Below are positions 11,120 through 23,100 of a stretch of 64,000 nt of DNA, in pieces; the first letter of the stretch is position 1, and every line of letters begins with the position of its first letter. The stretch covers positions 62,001 through 126,000 of the forward strand of contig JALMLS010000277.1 in the NCBI GenBank assembly GCA_038496445.1, in the 5' to 3' direction. Under the pieces are notes generated by a model. The model was given only the letters and a program-made list of their open reading frames with translations. It did not search any database and was not told the DNA's origin. This DNA comes from Trichosphaerium sp. ATCC 40318. Lineage: Eukaryota > Discosea > Flabellinia > Trichosidae. A program made the translations under genes and the position numbers.

Positions 11120-14100
11120 ATGTCAAAAAAAAAGCATTCAAAGTCTTCCAAATGCCCTCAAAATGGTAAAAAGAAGAAAGGACACGATTTTAAACGCGCC
11201 CAATTCAATAAATTTACATGGTGTGATTATTGCCACGAATTCATTTGGGGCTTAGTAATACAAGGCCATCAATGCAAAGGTACAGTTTTCGCGGTTTTTA
11301 ACAGTATTCATGGTGATTTCGTTTAGTATGCGAATATAAAGTACACAGGAAATGCAAAAAGAAGGCTCTAAAGGAAACTGACTGTGGTTCGTTCCTTTCA
11401 AGCAAAAATAATGTTGGGGTACGCCAAGTTAATACAACCTTTCGTAATAGCGCTAAATATTATCATAGAACCTTAGTATGAAGAGAAAGCAAGGTATTGT
11501 TGATAAATAACAACAAAATAACCTTTATTATTAACAACTGTTAATAGATGCAGTAAAAGTACTGTGCGAAACTATAAAGAGTGCACCAACTCTAACAGTT
11601 CCAAAGGTAGCTTGTAGTTTGTTTTCGATTTTTTTAACTTAGCCTGTAGTTGAATTCCTTCTTATACATTGCATTCTCTGACGAAGCTCTGGGACCTGTT
11701 ATAGAATATGGTAAACAAAAAAGGCTCCACAACGTCCTAAATTACTAAATCAATTTTTTTTTTGCTCCAAAGTGATTTGAGACGCGCTAGTGTGTTTCAG
11801 AAACTGTTTGCGTTTTTTTTTTTCTGTCCAATCAGGTTTTCAACGCAACAAACTCTTTAAACTAATATTCACTCTATAAGACGCGTTTCACGCTAAGGAT
11901 GTTGGTCCCTTGGCCCAATCGAATGAAGATTTGTCATCTGGTTCACTGAGTAATGAATCCCGAGGAGATAATACAGTAGGACGCAGCGCTCAATCTACGA
12001 TATCAAAGTCCTTAAGGAAATGTATGCTTTTTTGCTTCTTTTTTTATCAAAAATCGCCCTACCCGCTTTTGTTTAGCGTTTTAATTAGCCTAACTTGCGC
12101 GCAGTGTTAGCACCGCAGCATATGCAGGATGTAAACTCACTAAGTATTAACTAGACCGCTTATTTGTCACTTTTTTGAGTTTTTTTTAGTGACGTTTTAA
12201 ATGAACTTTTGACTTATTTTCTTCTTTAGCGTATTCCACTGAAGATGATCTATTTATTACAGGAGAAACAGTCTTTGCTGTATTAAATGAAGGCATAAAA
12301 TCTAAAGAAGCGTTCAAAAAAGCTGTGTGTGTAAAGATAGCGGAGCAGCTTTGTTTTAATGGTAACACCCTTTTTTTCTCCTTTTTTTGCGAAACCATCC
12401 TGATTTTTTTTTTCTTGGTTTCTGATTTCTCCTAAAAATCAAAGCGTGACAACAAAGTTATGACTCACAATATTCTTAGAACCGTATAAGAATAGAGTTG
12501 TTGATGCTGGTATCATAGAGCAGTGTCTGGCGATATTAAATACCCAAAGTGATGATAAAACAGCTGTTCACACTTTTATACATCCATACAGCTTATATTA
12601 TGTTGTTATGCAGCTTATCTATCAAATAATTAGCAAGAGTACGCCTTCACCTAACCAACACTTTTTTTTGATTTTTGCGCCTTTTTTTTTCTTCGTCGTT
12701 ATTTATATGTATCTACCGGTGTCTCTGCTGGATTATCTATAGTATAGTAAATATAATATATTACTAGAAACGCGTGGTACGTCTCCAAGCGTTAATAGTA
12801 GTCAATGGCTTGTTGGTGCGTGTCAAAAAATACAAACATTCATCAAGCCAAACTAAGTGATTTTGACCCTTCAAATCGACCTTTTATTCAAATTATCGCT
12901 TCTCTTTTTCCTCTGCTCTGTGCAACTAATTACCTGGGTTTATATCCACAAGGTAATTAGTTGCATAGAGCATTGGAAAGCACAAAGCGATAATTTGAAT
13001 AGCTTGAACTGTATCAGTAGGATTACTTTTTTTTTGATTTTTTGTTTTATTGGTTTTATCTAATTATATTCACTAGCTGACTTGAGAAATGCTCGAAGAC
13101 GTAACAACAGATTGATTATCTATAACTTGAATGGATTGAACACAATCCTGAGTTTCATTAAAGCTGTTGAACTCATTCGAGAAGTTGATAAAGAAAAACG
13201 AAAAGAAATAAGAAATATTCTTCTCATGGGTGCTACAATACTTGCTGACTTTCATCAGGATAGTGGTATGTGATTAATTATTGCGTTAACATTGAACTCA
13301 CTTTTACTGTAGATAGACGTTATCGTAATTTTATTGAAACACACGATGGTCTTCAAATTATGCTTAAATGGGTTTATGCTGGAAAAATTAAAATACACAA
13401 GGAGATACCAAAGAATGCTGTCACGTTCGATAAACAAATATATGACTCTCCGTTATGTTCAGTATATAAAGGTATGTTTGTTAACAAGATTTATCAAAAA
13501 AAAAAGCCGCGAGAGGGCGAGGTGAAGAAGAAATCCGCCGTCACATGATTACTTTTTTTTTTCTTGGTGGAGCTTGGTTTTAATTTGTTTCTACAGGAAC
13601 GTATAAGGGACAACGAGTGGGCATTAAACAATTTGATTCAAACTTTCTGTCGTTTACGTGGGAGGATATGAATAAGGAAATAGCCCTTTTAACGTACGTG
13701 ATCGCTGTTCTGGCTGTTTTTTTTTTTTTTTTCATCTGATGTTCACGTGATTATAATCTTATTCATTTTTTTTATAGCGTTGTACAACATCCATGTATTG
13801 TCGGCTTTCTAGGCGCTCATACCAACTCTGAGAAGCCTTTCTTGATTACAGATTTTTTTGAGAGGGGTAACCTTCAGGAGGTTGTAGAAAACCCAAAAGG
13901 ATACAAGGTAACCCACTAATTACAAACATTTTTTTTATCGTAATCAATACGAAACATTTTCGCTGAACGAAAACCGAATGATTTCATGCAGGAAACTCAG
14001 TCTTTTTCTCTTAGGTTGATATGAGTTTGATTGCAAATATGGCTATGAGTGCTGCTAATGGTTTATTACATCTTCACGATAAAGGTATTATACACAGGTA

Positions 14101-15014
14101 CGAGTCAGCTGATCTCTTTTTTTTTTTTTTCGAATTTTTGTTAAAATGACTACAAAGGGATATCAAGACGCCAAATATCCTTGTTGATGATCACTTTCGT
14201 GCTATGGTAATAGATTTTGGTGTTTCAAGGGTTGCCGATAATGGCCAAACTATGACTATCATTGGAACGCCAATTTGGATGGCTCCTGAAGGTAATACCT
14301 TTTTTTTTCTTCTTTTTTTTTGGTTCTACATCACTTCTAACGAATTGCTGTTTAGTCATTGATGGCACACAGTATACAGTTAAAGCAGATATTTATAGTT
14401 TCGGACTTGTAATGTGGTCAATGGTACGTCATTGGAATCAGCGAGAATCTTATTTATGATTGTATAGGTTTCTGGTAAAGTGCCGTATCAGAGTGTCAAC
14501 CAGTTTTCTTTGCTTCATTGTATCTGTAAGCAACATTTCAGGGAGGATATACCAAAATGGTGTCATAAAGAGCTTGGCGAACTTATTAAGAAATGCTGGG
14601 CTCCAGATCCAAAGGATAGGCCGTCTATGACAGAAATCTTGGGTGCGTTTTTTCTGATGGAACAAAGTTGCAATCATTAACTTTAATCATTGTAGAGTGC
14701 TTGTGGAACCTGAAAGGTCCTGTTTCTGGTAAATATTATTGTAGATCGTACACTTATTTGAAAGATGAACATTGGTTTGAGATATGCAAGTACTTAGATC
14801 ACGAGGTAAGGCTCGATTTGCATCAACTTTTTTGTTTGTTTTTTTTTAAAAGTTGATTGATTTTTTTTAGTGCAAAAAGATGTTGGTGTTGACGTGTAAG
14901 AGTATTTTTAAAATATTTGAAAGCAAGCTAGAATTAGTACCAATTGGCCAAAAGAGGCTTTACAAGTCATCGATAATTTCTGGTCGCCGTATAAACAAAT
15001 CAAGAATGCTGTAA
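11120..15014 (+). CDS. C1 domain - armadillo-like - TKL-type protein kinase
   Basis: ATG 11120 starts a basic head, then a complete C1 zinc finger split by one intron: HDFKRAQFNKFTWCDYC ... GHQCK, VCEYKVHRKC ... ETDC. A Ser-rich linker and several armadillo-like helical segments follow (SFLYIAFSDEALGPVIEYG, KNRVVDAGIIEQCLAIL, RLIIYNLNGLNTILSFIK) up to 13375. The kinase (13400-14700) has VGIKQF (Lys), IIHRDIKTPNIL, MVIDFGVSR, GTPIWMAPEV, DIYSFGLVMWSM and KDRPSM, close to TKL/MAPKKK-like kinases. The glycine loop is missing: QIYDSPLCSVYKGTY takes its place. C1 domains bind diacylglycerol or target membranes, so membrane-linked signalling is likely. The segment 11750-11910 could not be spliced with certainty. 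The gene ends at TAA 15012-15014. Confidence 0.85.
12886..13000. repeat. Near-perfect 50 bp inverted repeat (hairpin) inside a kinase intron
   Basis: The arm at 12886-12935 and the arm at 12951-13000 match as inverted copies at 42 of 50 positions, 44 with G-U pairs, around a 15 nt loop. Both ends of the stem are perfect and the mismatches cluster in the middle. It lies in an intron of the kinase gene, before the exon starting near 13080. It could be a microRNA-like precursor or a miniature inverted-repeat element. Confidence 0.9.
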
Positions 15015-15143
15015 TATAATCAAAAAAAAAGATTGAAAGAAAACCAAGCAATAATTTAATACGAAAAGAAACAGCCAATTTATAGACAAATAACTAATAA
15101 GCTGTTATTGTTCTTTCTTGCAAAAAAGCAAAGCGGATTGACT

Positions 15144-15629
15144 ATGTTGTCACAGGAGCCCTTACTCACACTAATGTTGTTTTCGAGGTCCAGTGGAACC
15201 GAACTGTATTCTGGATAGTTAGTTTATTAGTACCAAAGATGCTACCTCCCTGAAGCGCTATGAACGATTTAGTATCTCTAGTAAAGACGTACATACATCT
15301 TCTGATGAGACCAGATGAGTTTGACGCAAACTTTGCTTCAGTCTAACTTGGATGATTCACTTTTGAAGATTAAATTACTCTTCTACAACTGGGAGAGAGT
15401 ATTCCAGCATAACGCCGAATATGTAAAAGGAATAATGTTGGCACAAAAGTGCGAATATGAAGGCCTTGCTGCGTGGTTTGATGGTCAGTTTGAAGCCAAA
15501 CAAGCCCTTGATGACAAAAAGATTAAAAAATTGGCAGATATGGAATTAGATCTCGAAGGAGTACCTGGACAGCGTGGCAAAGTCGACTTTGAAAAGTCTG
15601 CCTCTAACCAATCCGTCTCGGATGAGTAA
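15144..15629 (+). CDS. Small protein of unknown function
   Basis: The last exon (15315-15629) is a clear open frame: helical, charged, with FYNWERVFQHNAEYVKGI and a Glu/Asp/Lys-rich end, no known domain. Upstream, a candidate first exon from ATG 15144 joins to TKDATSLKRYERFSISSKD and, through a possible 26 nt intron (15289-15314), to the ATG at 15315. These two upstream exons are uncertain; translation could simply start at 15315. It lies 130 bp after the kinase on the same strand and might be part of a longer transcript, but the kinase has its own stop. I do not recognise the protein. Confidence 0.45.
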
Positions 15630-15892
15630 TTTTCTTGTAAAAACATGTAATAAAACTAATTGATTGACTTTTAAACTGCTATCTGATTTCTTTTGATTTC
15701 TTGACCTTCGTTTGTGCTCTAATATCTATTTATCAATAACATGTCATAGCCTGTTCATAAGGTTCTTTAGTACAATCAATTATGGGTATTGTTAGTGAGA
15801 TAGTAAGATTGTATGGAGCAAAACGGTTTGACTAGGTCTTTAGCCAAGCTACAATAAAATAAAGACCTCGTGCTGAGAATTTTTATTTATTA
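15630..15892. other. Convergent 3' region
   Basis: Both neighbouring genes end here. AATAAA signals occur on each side (about 15648 and 15856). Nothing else seen. Confidence 0.4.
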
Positions 15893-18338
15893 TTACGCTT
15901 TGCAAGCATCGATGCCATTTACTATTGCTTGTAAGGTCCTTTCAATATGTTTTTCATCTCTATTGGTTACAGAGTATCCTAAAGATACTTATTAGAAAAG
16001 TAAAAGTAAGGAACTTTTTATGTTTTTTTTTTGGAGTTGACCGGTTCACTGTCTTTTTGCATCACGTGATTCCTTCAAAAAATATTTCTTCAAACCCCAA
16101 AAACACAACAGGCATAATTGGTGGCCTTTCGATTTTCTTTGGGAAAATTTGTAATGGCACGTGATTTTGTCCCAAAAAAAAAAAGAAAATATAAAACGGT
16201 TATTATGAAAAGAAGATAAATTGTGTACCCATGTGACCCAATCTGTATAAAAAACCATTAGCACGTTAACGATAAAACTAACACAAAAAAGACCGTACCT
16301 AAAATATTCATCTTTAATTTCTGCATGTAGACCTCCAGCAACAATAGCTCCATTCTTTATTATTTCAGGTAATAATTTTGGGCCTAAAAATGAGTCAATT
16401 GCTGTTACTCAATCACGTGATTTTTAAACAGCGAATTGCTAAAACGTGAATGGAAAGTTGCATGCCTGTAACTCCTTCAGGGTATCTAATAGCAGATAAT
16501 GTATTTGCACACAATTCTTTTCTAACAGGGACAACATCAAGTCCTGCCTCTCCCAAGAAACGATGTACGTCTGCTGCGGCATCATTGTGTGCTTTAAATG
16601 TATCTTCCATGCCTATATAAAAAACTACTAGTTAGAATCCCGTAACAGCAAGTCAATAGTTCTTAAGCAAGTAAGGAGTAATGTTAACCATACTCAAACG
16701 TAAGTTCTTACATAAAAAGAAATTTAAAAAAAAGCGTCCTAGTACCTCTGTACAACATTTCCTTCAAAGAAACACGAAGTGCATTTACTAGATTGACAGG
16801 AGGCGTAGCGAAATAACTTGGTTTTTGTGACTCATACGCCTATGATAATTTACAGTGAGTAAAGCAAAAAAATCCAATAAAACAAACAAAAAGATACTAT
16901 GTATGCATTGTGTTCACATTTATGAAGTTTACGCGTTTTGTACGTACTTTCATGATAGGTAGCCATTTTTGCCAGCTAGCATAGTAATTTGGTATTTTAC
17001 TTTGACGTGAGTTGAAGGCATCCTAACCGTTATCGAGTCAATAAAATTATGGAGAAAGAAAACTATTAATTTTTTTTTTGCTTGTTGGTAATTTAGAGGT
17101 ACCATAGCTCTTTCAGATGCTACGCTAAGACAAAGACCTGGTGGCACACCAAATGCCTTTTGAGAAGCTGTTAAGACATAATCCAAGTCCCAATCATCCA
17201 TACGTGTTTCTTCACCGCCTACTCTTGTTAAAGACCTGCGTTTTTTTCATTTTATTACACGAAGTATGTACCTGTAGCGCAAACACCGTCAACTACAATG
17301 AGAGTATCTGGGGAACATTTCCTTATTGCCTTTGCATATCCTGGAATATCTGAATACAACTTCAAGTAAGCTATACATCCATACAAAGCAACAGAGGTAC
17401 AAGAAGATACAGTGGACACAAAGGTAAACAAAATAAAAAACCAAACCAATTCATACCAACAAGAACACCTGTGGAAGTATCAACGTGAGTGATAGTAACC
17501 ATCTTGAACTTGTCCTTTGATAATGCTGCTTCTAGTTCACTTATCGAAGGAGCATCTCCAACAGGTGCACGTAGATGAGTTACAGCGCAGTCATAAGCTT
17601 CAAGACTAATCAAAAAAATTAGAAAAAAAAATCCCAACATTTTGTTGTTCGTGGCAAAGTTTTCGGCTCAGCGCATTTGACACTTGGTAAAAAAGCAAAA
17701 CTAGCGAAACACGATTAAAACAACATCATTGCGATGCTTGTATCAATTTCTAAATCTGAATAAACTGTTTCTGTACCTTTCTCCAAATTTATCTCCAAAA
17801 TAACCTGTATTTACTACTAGAGCTTTATCTCCCTGCGTTTGTGTTATTTTAGAGCTAGGGAATATGTAACTACCTTTTCCAGCAAATTTGAAGCTGCCAT
17901 ATCCCATCCAAGTGTACCAGACGCTGATACAATGAAAGGTTGACCCTTTTTGCAAAGGAACGCTTGTCTTTTGATTGTGTCAGCGGAAAAACTTGCTAAA
18001 CGGACAAAAACGTACCGCATCATCTCTATTGACTCTCCAAAGGAATTAACAAAGCCTGGACCAACGTGGCTAACGGCGGGATCACCCATTGCAGCCAAGA
18101 CACCTGGTGAACACTCCACAGGACCAGGGATCATAAGTAAAGGTTTTTTGACATCTACGACACGGTTAGTTTAAAGACCGAAAAAATACCCATTGACGCA
18201 AGAAAACAGCGGGTAAACAAATAGAGGACGATTTATGCATTTTGACAGTAGTTTATCACCTGTGCTGTACGTTCTCTTGTTTTTGCGTACACTCGCGCGA
18301 GAACGCAAACCAGCTTGTCCTCTTGATAATACACGCAT
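15893..18338 (-). CDS. Class V aminotransferase, alanine-glyoxylate / serine-pyruvate type, mitochondrial
   Basis: ATG 18336-18338 starts a presequence rich in Arg and Ser with no acids (MRVLSRGQAGLRSRASVRKN, then KRTYST), spliced to VKKPLLMIPGPVECSPGVL. The fold-type I class V motifs follow: SHVGPGF, PFIVSASGTLGWDMAASNL, THVDTSTGVL, VVDGVCATGGEE (PLP-ring Asp) and LTASQKAFGVPPGL with the PLP lysine. The C-terminus has YPEGVTG, NGAIVAGGLH and RVGHMGYS. Length and order agree with AGXT, which converts glyoxylate plus alanine to glycine plus pyruvate and handles serine/pyruvate. The final residues ACKA are not a standard peroxisomal PTS1, so the sequence points to mitochondria. About eight introns. 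Product confident; preferred amino donor not decided by sequence. Confidence 0.92.
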
Positions 18339-18671
18339 TGCGAAAGGAACAAAAACTATCGTTAACAAATATCAAGACATTTTACTTTACAGTCAACTAT
18401 TTTACAAGTACACAAAATTCCACAGTAGCTTGCCTAGGGCTCACACTTGTACATTTAAACTAGAGTTGACTCCCTTGATTTTATGCTGGTTCTTCCCTTG
18501 TAGCTAAGTAAACAAAGAAAGTGCACATATACTCAGTGGACAATGTCAGAGCAGCCCATTCTTTATTGATGGTAGAGTTGTGCGAATATTGACGTCGGAT
18601 AAACTTGAAAAGTTCCTTATTAAGAACTAATTCAGTCAAAGTGAGCAAACAAGATGTTGACTAAAGTAGAA
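18339..18671. other. Intergenic region
   Basis: 333 bp between two minus-strand genes; upstream of the aminotransferase. The open frame 18235-18507 on the plus strand is antisense to the presequence exon and is not supported. Nothing else seen. Confidence 0.35.
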
Positions 18672-20936
18672 TTAAAAAACCCCAGGTAACAATTTCGTAA
18701 TGCGTGATTCTACATTTGAAGTTATTTCTGGTTCATACTCAAGTAATCCCGGAACAATTGAAATATCCGACTCAAAACAGCAAATGTCCTGAAATATGTT
18801 ATGGGTAAGGCTTACAAGCTACCATTATTAGTTGCAAACTTTTCTGCAAGTTGACGTTTAAAAACATCGCTAAAACGGAAAATGTTAAAGGTACGAGAGC
18901 ACGGTCACGTGTGGTTGCAGTAAAAGTGCCCGACGCAATGTAAAAGTTAGCAACACGTGCTTGTTCTTACGTGTTTCAATACCTTTTGTAGTTTGTGGTG
19001 TAGAACTTCGGGGAGTATAAGCTCTGACCAATGGGGTGGGACCGCCATAGTCAATGTCACCATTAAGTTGTTCACGTGTCACATCGAGGTAACAGTACAA
19101 AATGCATTTTTCATTTATTTCTTACACGAATATAATCCACAACACCATACAAAACAACGTAAAAGCACTGATGTTCATTGTACCGCTTATACATTTACCT
19201 TGTGGTGTAATACGCGCAAGGGCAAAGAGTGTAGATCCTAAGTATAACAACCATCATTAAGAAATGTCATTTCAAAAAAAAAAGTATCTTACCTGATATT
19301 GACGTTTCAACAGAACAACCGTTACTCTGAACACTAAGAGAATCCACTGATGGTGTTTCACAATTTTCTTTCCATGTAATAAGTGGAACTGGGGAGGGTG
19401 ATACGAAATTCAATAAAATCTGTCCTTCAAGAGTTACACAATCATCAACAGTTATTGTTACATTCTTGTTAAGTACAATAGAGCCTTCTGATCCAAGGGT
19501 GAAGTTACCTAATCGTAATGACTTTTGTTGTAGAACAACCCTTTATACGCACCTCTAATTATAAGGTTGTTGTTAAGTACACGAGCGTCTGATACAACAA
19601 TATCACTTAAAACAACAATAGCTTCTCCATCGCAAAAACTTGCATCAAACATACTACTATTAAGACAACTTAAGCTCAATACTGGTTTAGTCGGTGCTTC
19701 TGTGGGCGCAATAGTACTCGGATCAATAGGAGTATCAGATAATATTGTGTCATACTCTAGAATGTTGTAAGTTTGAGTAGTGATTTTTTTTTGGTTTTCA
19801 CTTACGAAACATTGGCTTTGCTCCAGTCCCTATTCTTTGCGCGGAAAACACGTTTTTAGTATCTGTAATATTTCCTGTTTGATCGAGACCATTATCAAAA
19901 GTAAAGTAAGCAAGAAGACCCTCTTGATCTTCATCAAAAGGATCTGAAGAAATTCTATTAAAGTCTTGAATCGTCAGTGTTTTTGACCACATTGCAATGT
20001 TGTCGATGTTTCCCTAGTGGCAAAATCATTTAGTTATGATTGTATGTATATGCATACATTGAAGCTATGAACAATACGGTTAGGATCAGGGAATCCACCA
20101 ATATAGCAATCTGATAGTGTATGCTGTATAAAACCAGTAATATTTTTGTCATATCGAAGAGTTATGTTTTGGCTGTTCATGAAGTACGTTGTTATAGACG
20201 TTGATACCCATGAACGTGTAAATGCCACAAAGGCCTGAAAAAAGTATTTTAAGAGTCATAAAAGTCAGAGAAGTGCTGCTGAGGTATTGTTGTTACAGCA
20301 AAAGCACGTGTTATCAAGTTGTTTTTTTAATTCGTTTCACATAGTAGAAGAGTCGTCGTAGGCGTACCCATTGATATGAAGGTATGATAAAATCACTCGT
20401 TAGTGGCAAACACGCACCTCCAGCAGCGGTTTCATAAGTCATTTGGTGCAATCCAGTGGTTTCATCCCCTTATTTGTAAGTAAGCGTGATGCACGTGGGT
20501 TTTTTTTTTCAAAGAGACTTACCTACAAATAAAGCGTCTCCTGGTTGATCACATGCAGCATACTTATTAGCGAATATTGTATCAATCTTACATGAAGACA
20601 CTACAAAACAATTCCTAGTAGTAGTAGAAAAGGTCAGTCCATAAAAACGCTTGCACATAAATTATTTCAAAAAGTTCGTTTGGGAAATTTCTTACCTTGC
20701 GAATTTTATCCAAGCAGCGAATGTAAATTCATCATATTGGCTCGCATTTAGGTTTATTTTAAGAGCCCCATTACCATTTTCACTTACGTCACCAATGACT
20801 CCAGAAAAGTATATAGAGTTTCCACTTGGGTACTCTAAACACGTTATTAGCGTATTTTATTATGTACGCAGCTACAAATCTTACCACATAATACTCCCAC
20901 AACCCACGTGATAATTATCAAATGCCACGCTTTCAT
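18672..20936 (-). CDS. Secreted protein with laminin-G/concanavalin-like domain and beta-rich C-terminal part
   Basis: ATG 20934-20936 opens a signal peptide (MKAWHLIIITWVVGVLC). Next is a LamG/jelly-roll-type domain spread over several exons: YPSGNSIYFSGV, LNASQYDEFTFAAWIKF, TLRYDKNITGFIQHTL and the characteristic closing DNIAMWSKTL-TIQDF, followed by EGLLAYFTFDNGLDQTGN. From 19750 down there is a Pro/Thr linker (DPSTIAPTEAPTKPV) and repeated beta strands (EAIVVLSDIVVSDARVLNN, SIVLNKNVTITVDDCVTLEG) suggesting a beta-helix. The last exons (VTREQLNGDIDYGG, FKRQLAEKFATNNGS, SIVPGLLEYEPEI) were not joined with certainty, and the stop at 18672 is provisional. Probably binds glycans or matrix at the surface (inference). 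Confidence 0.65.
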
Positions 20937-21258
20937 ATCGGATGTAGCAGTACGAAAAGGGGTAACAAGCAGTAATAAATTAAGTAACAAGGCTTAACAG
21001 CTATCAATACAACTAAATGTATTCAGGTTTGGTTGTATGCGTTTATTTCAGTCTAACAGATAACTTCCTTTTCTATTTATTGGTTTTTTATTTATTGCAG
21101 ACTTTCCAACAAAATATGGACCAAAGTCCACTCGAGTGGATTTTAGTGTTATTCCAGTGGAAAATATTATGTTTCCGTTTTTATTATTTATTACAAGTCT
21201 CCCACAACTCTATACGTTATATGGACACGTGCCACAACCTGTAGCACGTGTTTCTATA
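20937..21258. other. Intergenic region
   Basis: 322 bp between two minus-strand genes. It holds two CACGTG hexamers near 21226 and 21246. The plus-strand open frame 21017-21244 has no support. Confidence 0.35.
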
Positions 21259-22962
21259 TCAATCTTTCCTAAACCCTAAAGCTGAGTTAAAAAAAAAACT
21301 AGTCTGAATGCAAAGTGCGCGACATGCTTGAGGGAGGTCTGTGAGCTTGTCAAGTACTTTACAATTGCCCTGAAGAATACCCATACTAAACGTATTTATC
21401 AAACCTGCTACCCACAATCTAAATGCTGTAAATTCTTGAGTGGTTGCATCGTTCTCTGTGCAGATAAACGCTACAATAAAAAGTAAATCAATGTCCAGGT
21501 TGCACGTTTTGTAAGGAAGAGGCCTTGACCGCATTTTGGCATAGGTGAGCTTGGCATAGCTGAGCTAGGCCTAGCTAAGCTAGGCTTCCTTAGTTTTCTT
21601 CAAAAATACCTTCGGGATACAACCACATTTGATCAATAAATCCCAAGTGTCCCCTTTATGTACAGTTTAACAAAACGAAGTTGAATATGGGGTGTACCAT
21701 TCAGTTGCATTGTAAGACCACACAGGACAATGCATAGCGTTGTAAAATCGAGGAAAATTCATTCCCCTAGGTGCACATGGAGGACCTCCTGCTACAGTCG
21801 GTATAGGTCCTTTACCTAAGCAAAAACATGAGAACATAATCACAGAAAACCCCATCACACTAAACGCTTTTCCAAGTAAAATGTGCAGTTTGAAAGAACG
21901 TGAAGAGTAGTCTATGAATACCTGATCCAAGAATAAGAGTTGGCATTGAATATTTTGTTTTGTTTGGCGGGTGTAAGACAGTTTTCTAAAAATCATTATA
22001 AGGTTCAGGTTGTTGATTTTAACAAATCCTTTCGTGCCTTCCATATACCCCATGGATCTTCACCATCGACAGGATTCAGTAAAATTGATGCAGTGACACC
22101 CTTAGATCCTTCTTGAAGCATACCAACTACCTAAAGAAGCATAAAACTGTTAGACTTAAATTTAAAAAAAAAGGCTTTGGCTTTTGAAAGGGTTGACTTG
22201 TGACGTGGTGACTAGTCAAGTTTGCTTTGAAATTTGAAAATAAAGCAAGTACCATCTTGGCACCAGAAGAGTGACCCATTACAGCTAGTTTAGAGAAATC
22301 AGCTGTAATGTTATGTCCTGTGTTTTGTGCCAAGTATTCGTTTAGATTTAACTTGATCCAATCTAGAGCCTTTCCTACAGACTTTGAGGTATCTGGTAAT
22401 TCCAACGAAACTACCCACACGCCAACCTAGAAACATCATGTCAAAGAAATCCGGGTGTTAATTTTCCTTATCCGTACAACTATAAAACCATGTGATGCAA
22501 CGTTGTCAAGTATTGAAGAGTACGCTGCAACTGGAAATTGACCGCTCTAACAAAAAACGAAGCGTTAATACGGCTTTGTTATTTTACTGGTGCTACAGCA
22601 GCCTAGTAGCGCGGGAAATACTATTGCGAGCATATTTGGCTACTTTGAAGCTAAAAGCGCAAGTAAACGTACAGATCCAGGTACAAACATAAGAACGGCG
22701 TAATCTCCGTCAATTATAGGCATTCGGACACTCAAATCGAAAGGTGCACCCTTTTGTAGAGATTTAGCTACAAAAGGCGCATTACGACGTACTTTTGTAC
22801 CAGCATAGATTCCTAAGTCTGTATGAGGTAAATTACCCATTGTATTGGGATCGCCATTGTAAACATAAACAGAGTGGCACAAGGATACTATAAAACGCTT
22901 TAGAAATATGATAACAACTGTTGTGAACTACCAATAAAACAAAGAAGCACAATAAGCTTCAT
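21259..22962 (-). CDS. Secreted alpha/beta hydrolase (chlorophyllase / acyl-esterase-like)
   Basis: ATG 22960-22962 starts a signal peptide (MKLIVLLCFIVSLCHS). The core reads as a chlorophyllase/PAF-acetylhydrolase-type hydrolase: LSVRMPII-DGDYAVLMFVPGS, SGQFPVAAYSSILDNVASHGF, VWVVSLELPD, then the nucleophile elbow LAVMGHSSGAKMV (catalytic Ser, near 22270), LLNPVDGEDPWG (near 22060; candidate acid), LILGSGKGPIPT, APRGMNFPRFYNA and GHLGFIDQMW with the likely catalytic His (near 21630). A cysteine-rich C-terminal exon follows to the TGA at 21259. Substrate unknown: a lipid, wax, polyester or plant-pigment ester is possible. An intron near 21540 holds a 15 bp tandem repeat. Fold and triad fairly sure. 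Confidence 0.8.
21538..21585. repeat. 15 bp tandem repeat, about 3.2 copies
   Basis: Units start at 21538, 21553, 21568 and 21583 (partial), each beginning GGC and containing TAG-TGAGCT or CTAAGCTA variants. The third unit with its flank forms the palindrome AGCTAGGCCTAGCT. It sits in an intron of the hydrolase gene. Confidence 0.85.
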
Positions 22963-23100
22963 TTGACAACCGACAGATTAAAAATGGAAATCTGAGATTT
23001 TTAACCAAAAACAGAAAGTCATTAGTTTGAGCTTCGCTTAGCTTCTTTTGGTCAAACGTTGCTAAGTACACACCCCCTGATAAAAACTGGTAGAGTTTAT

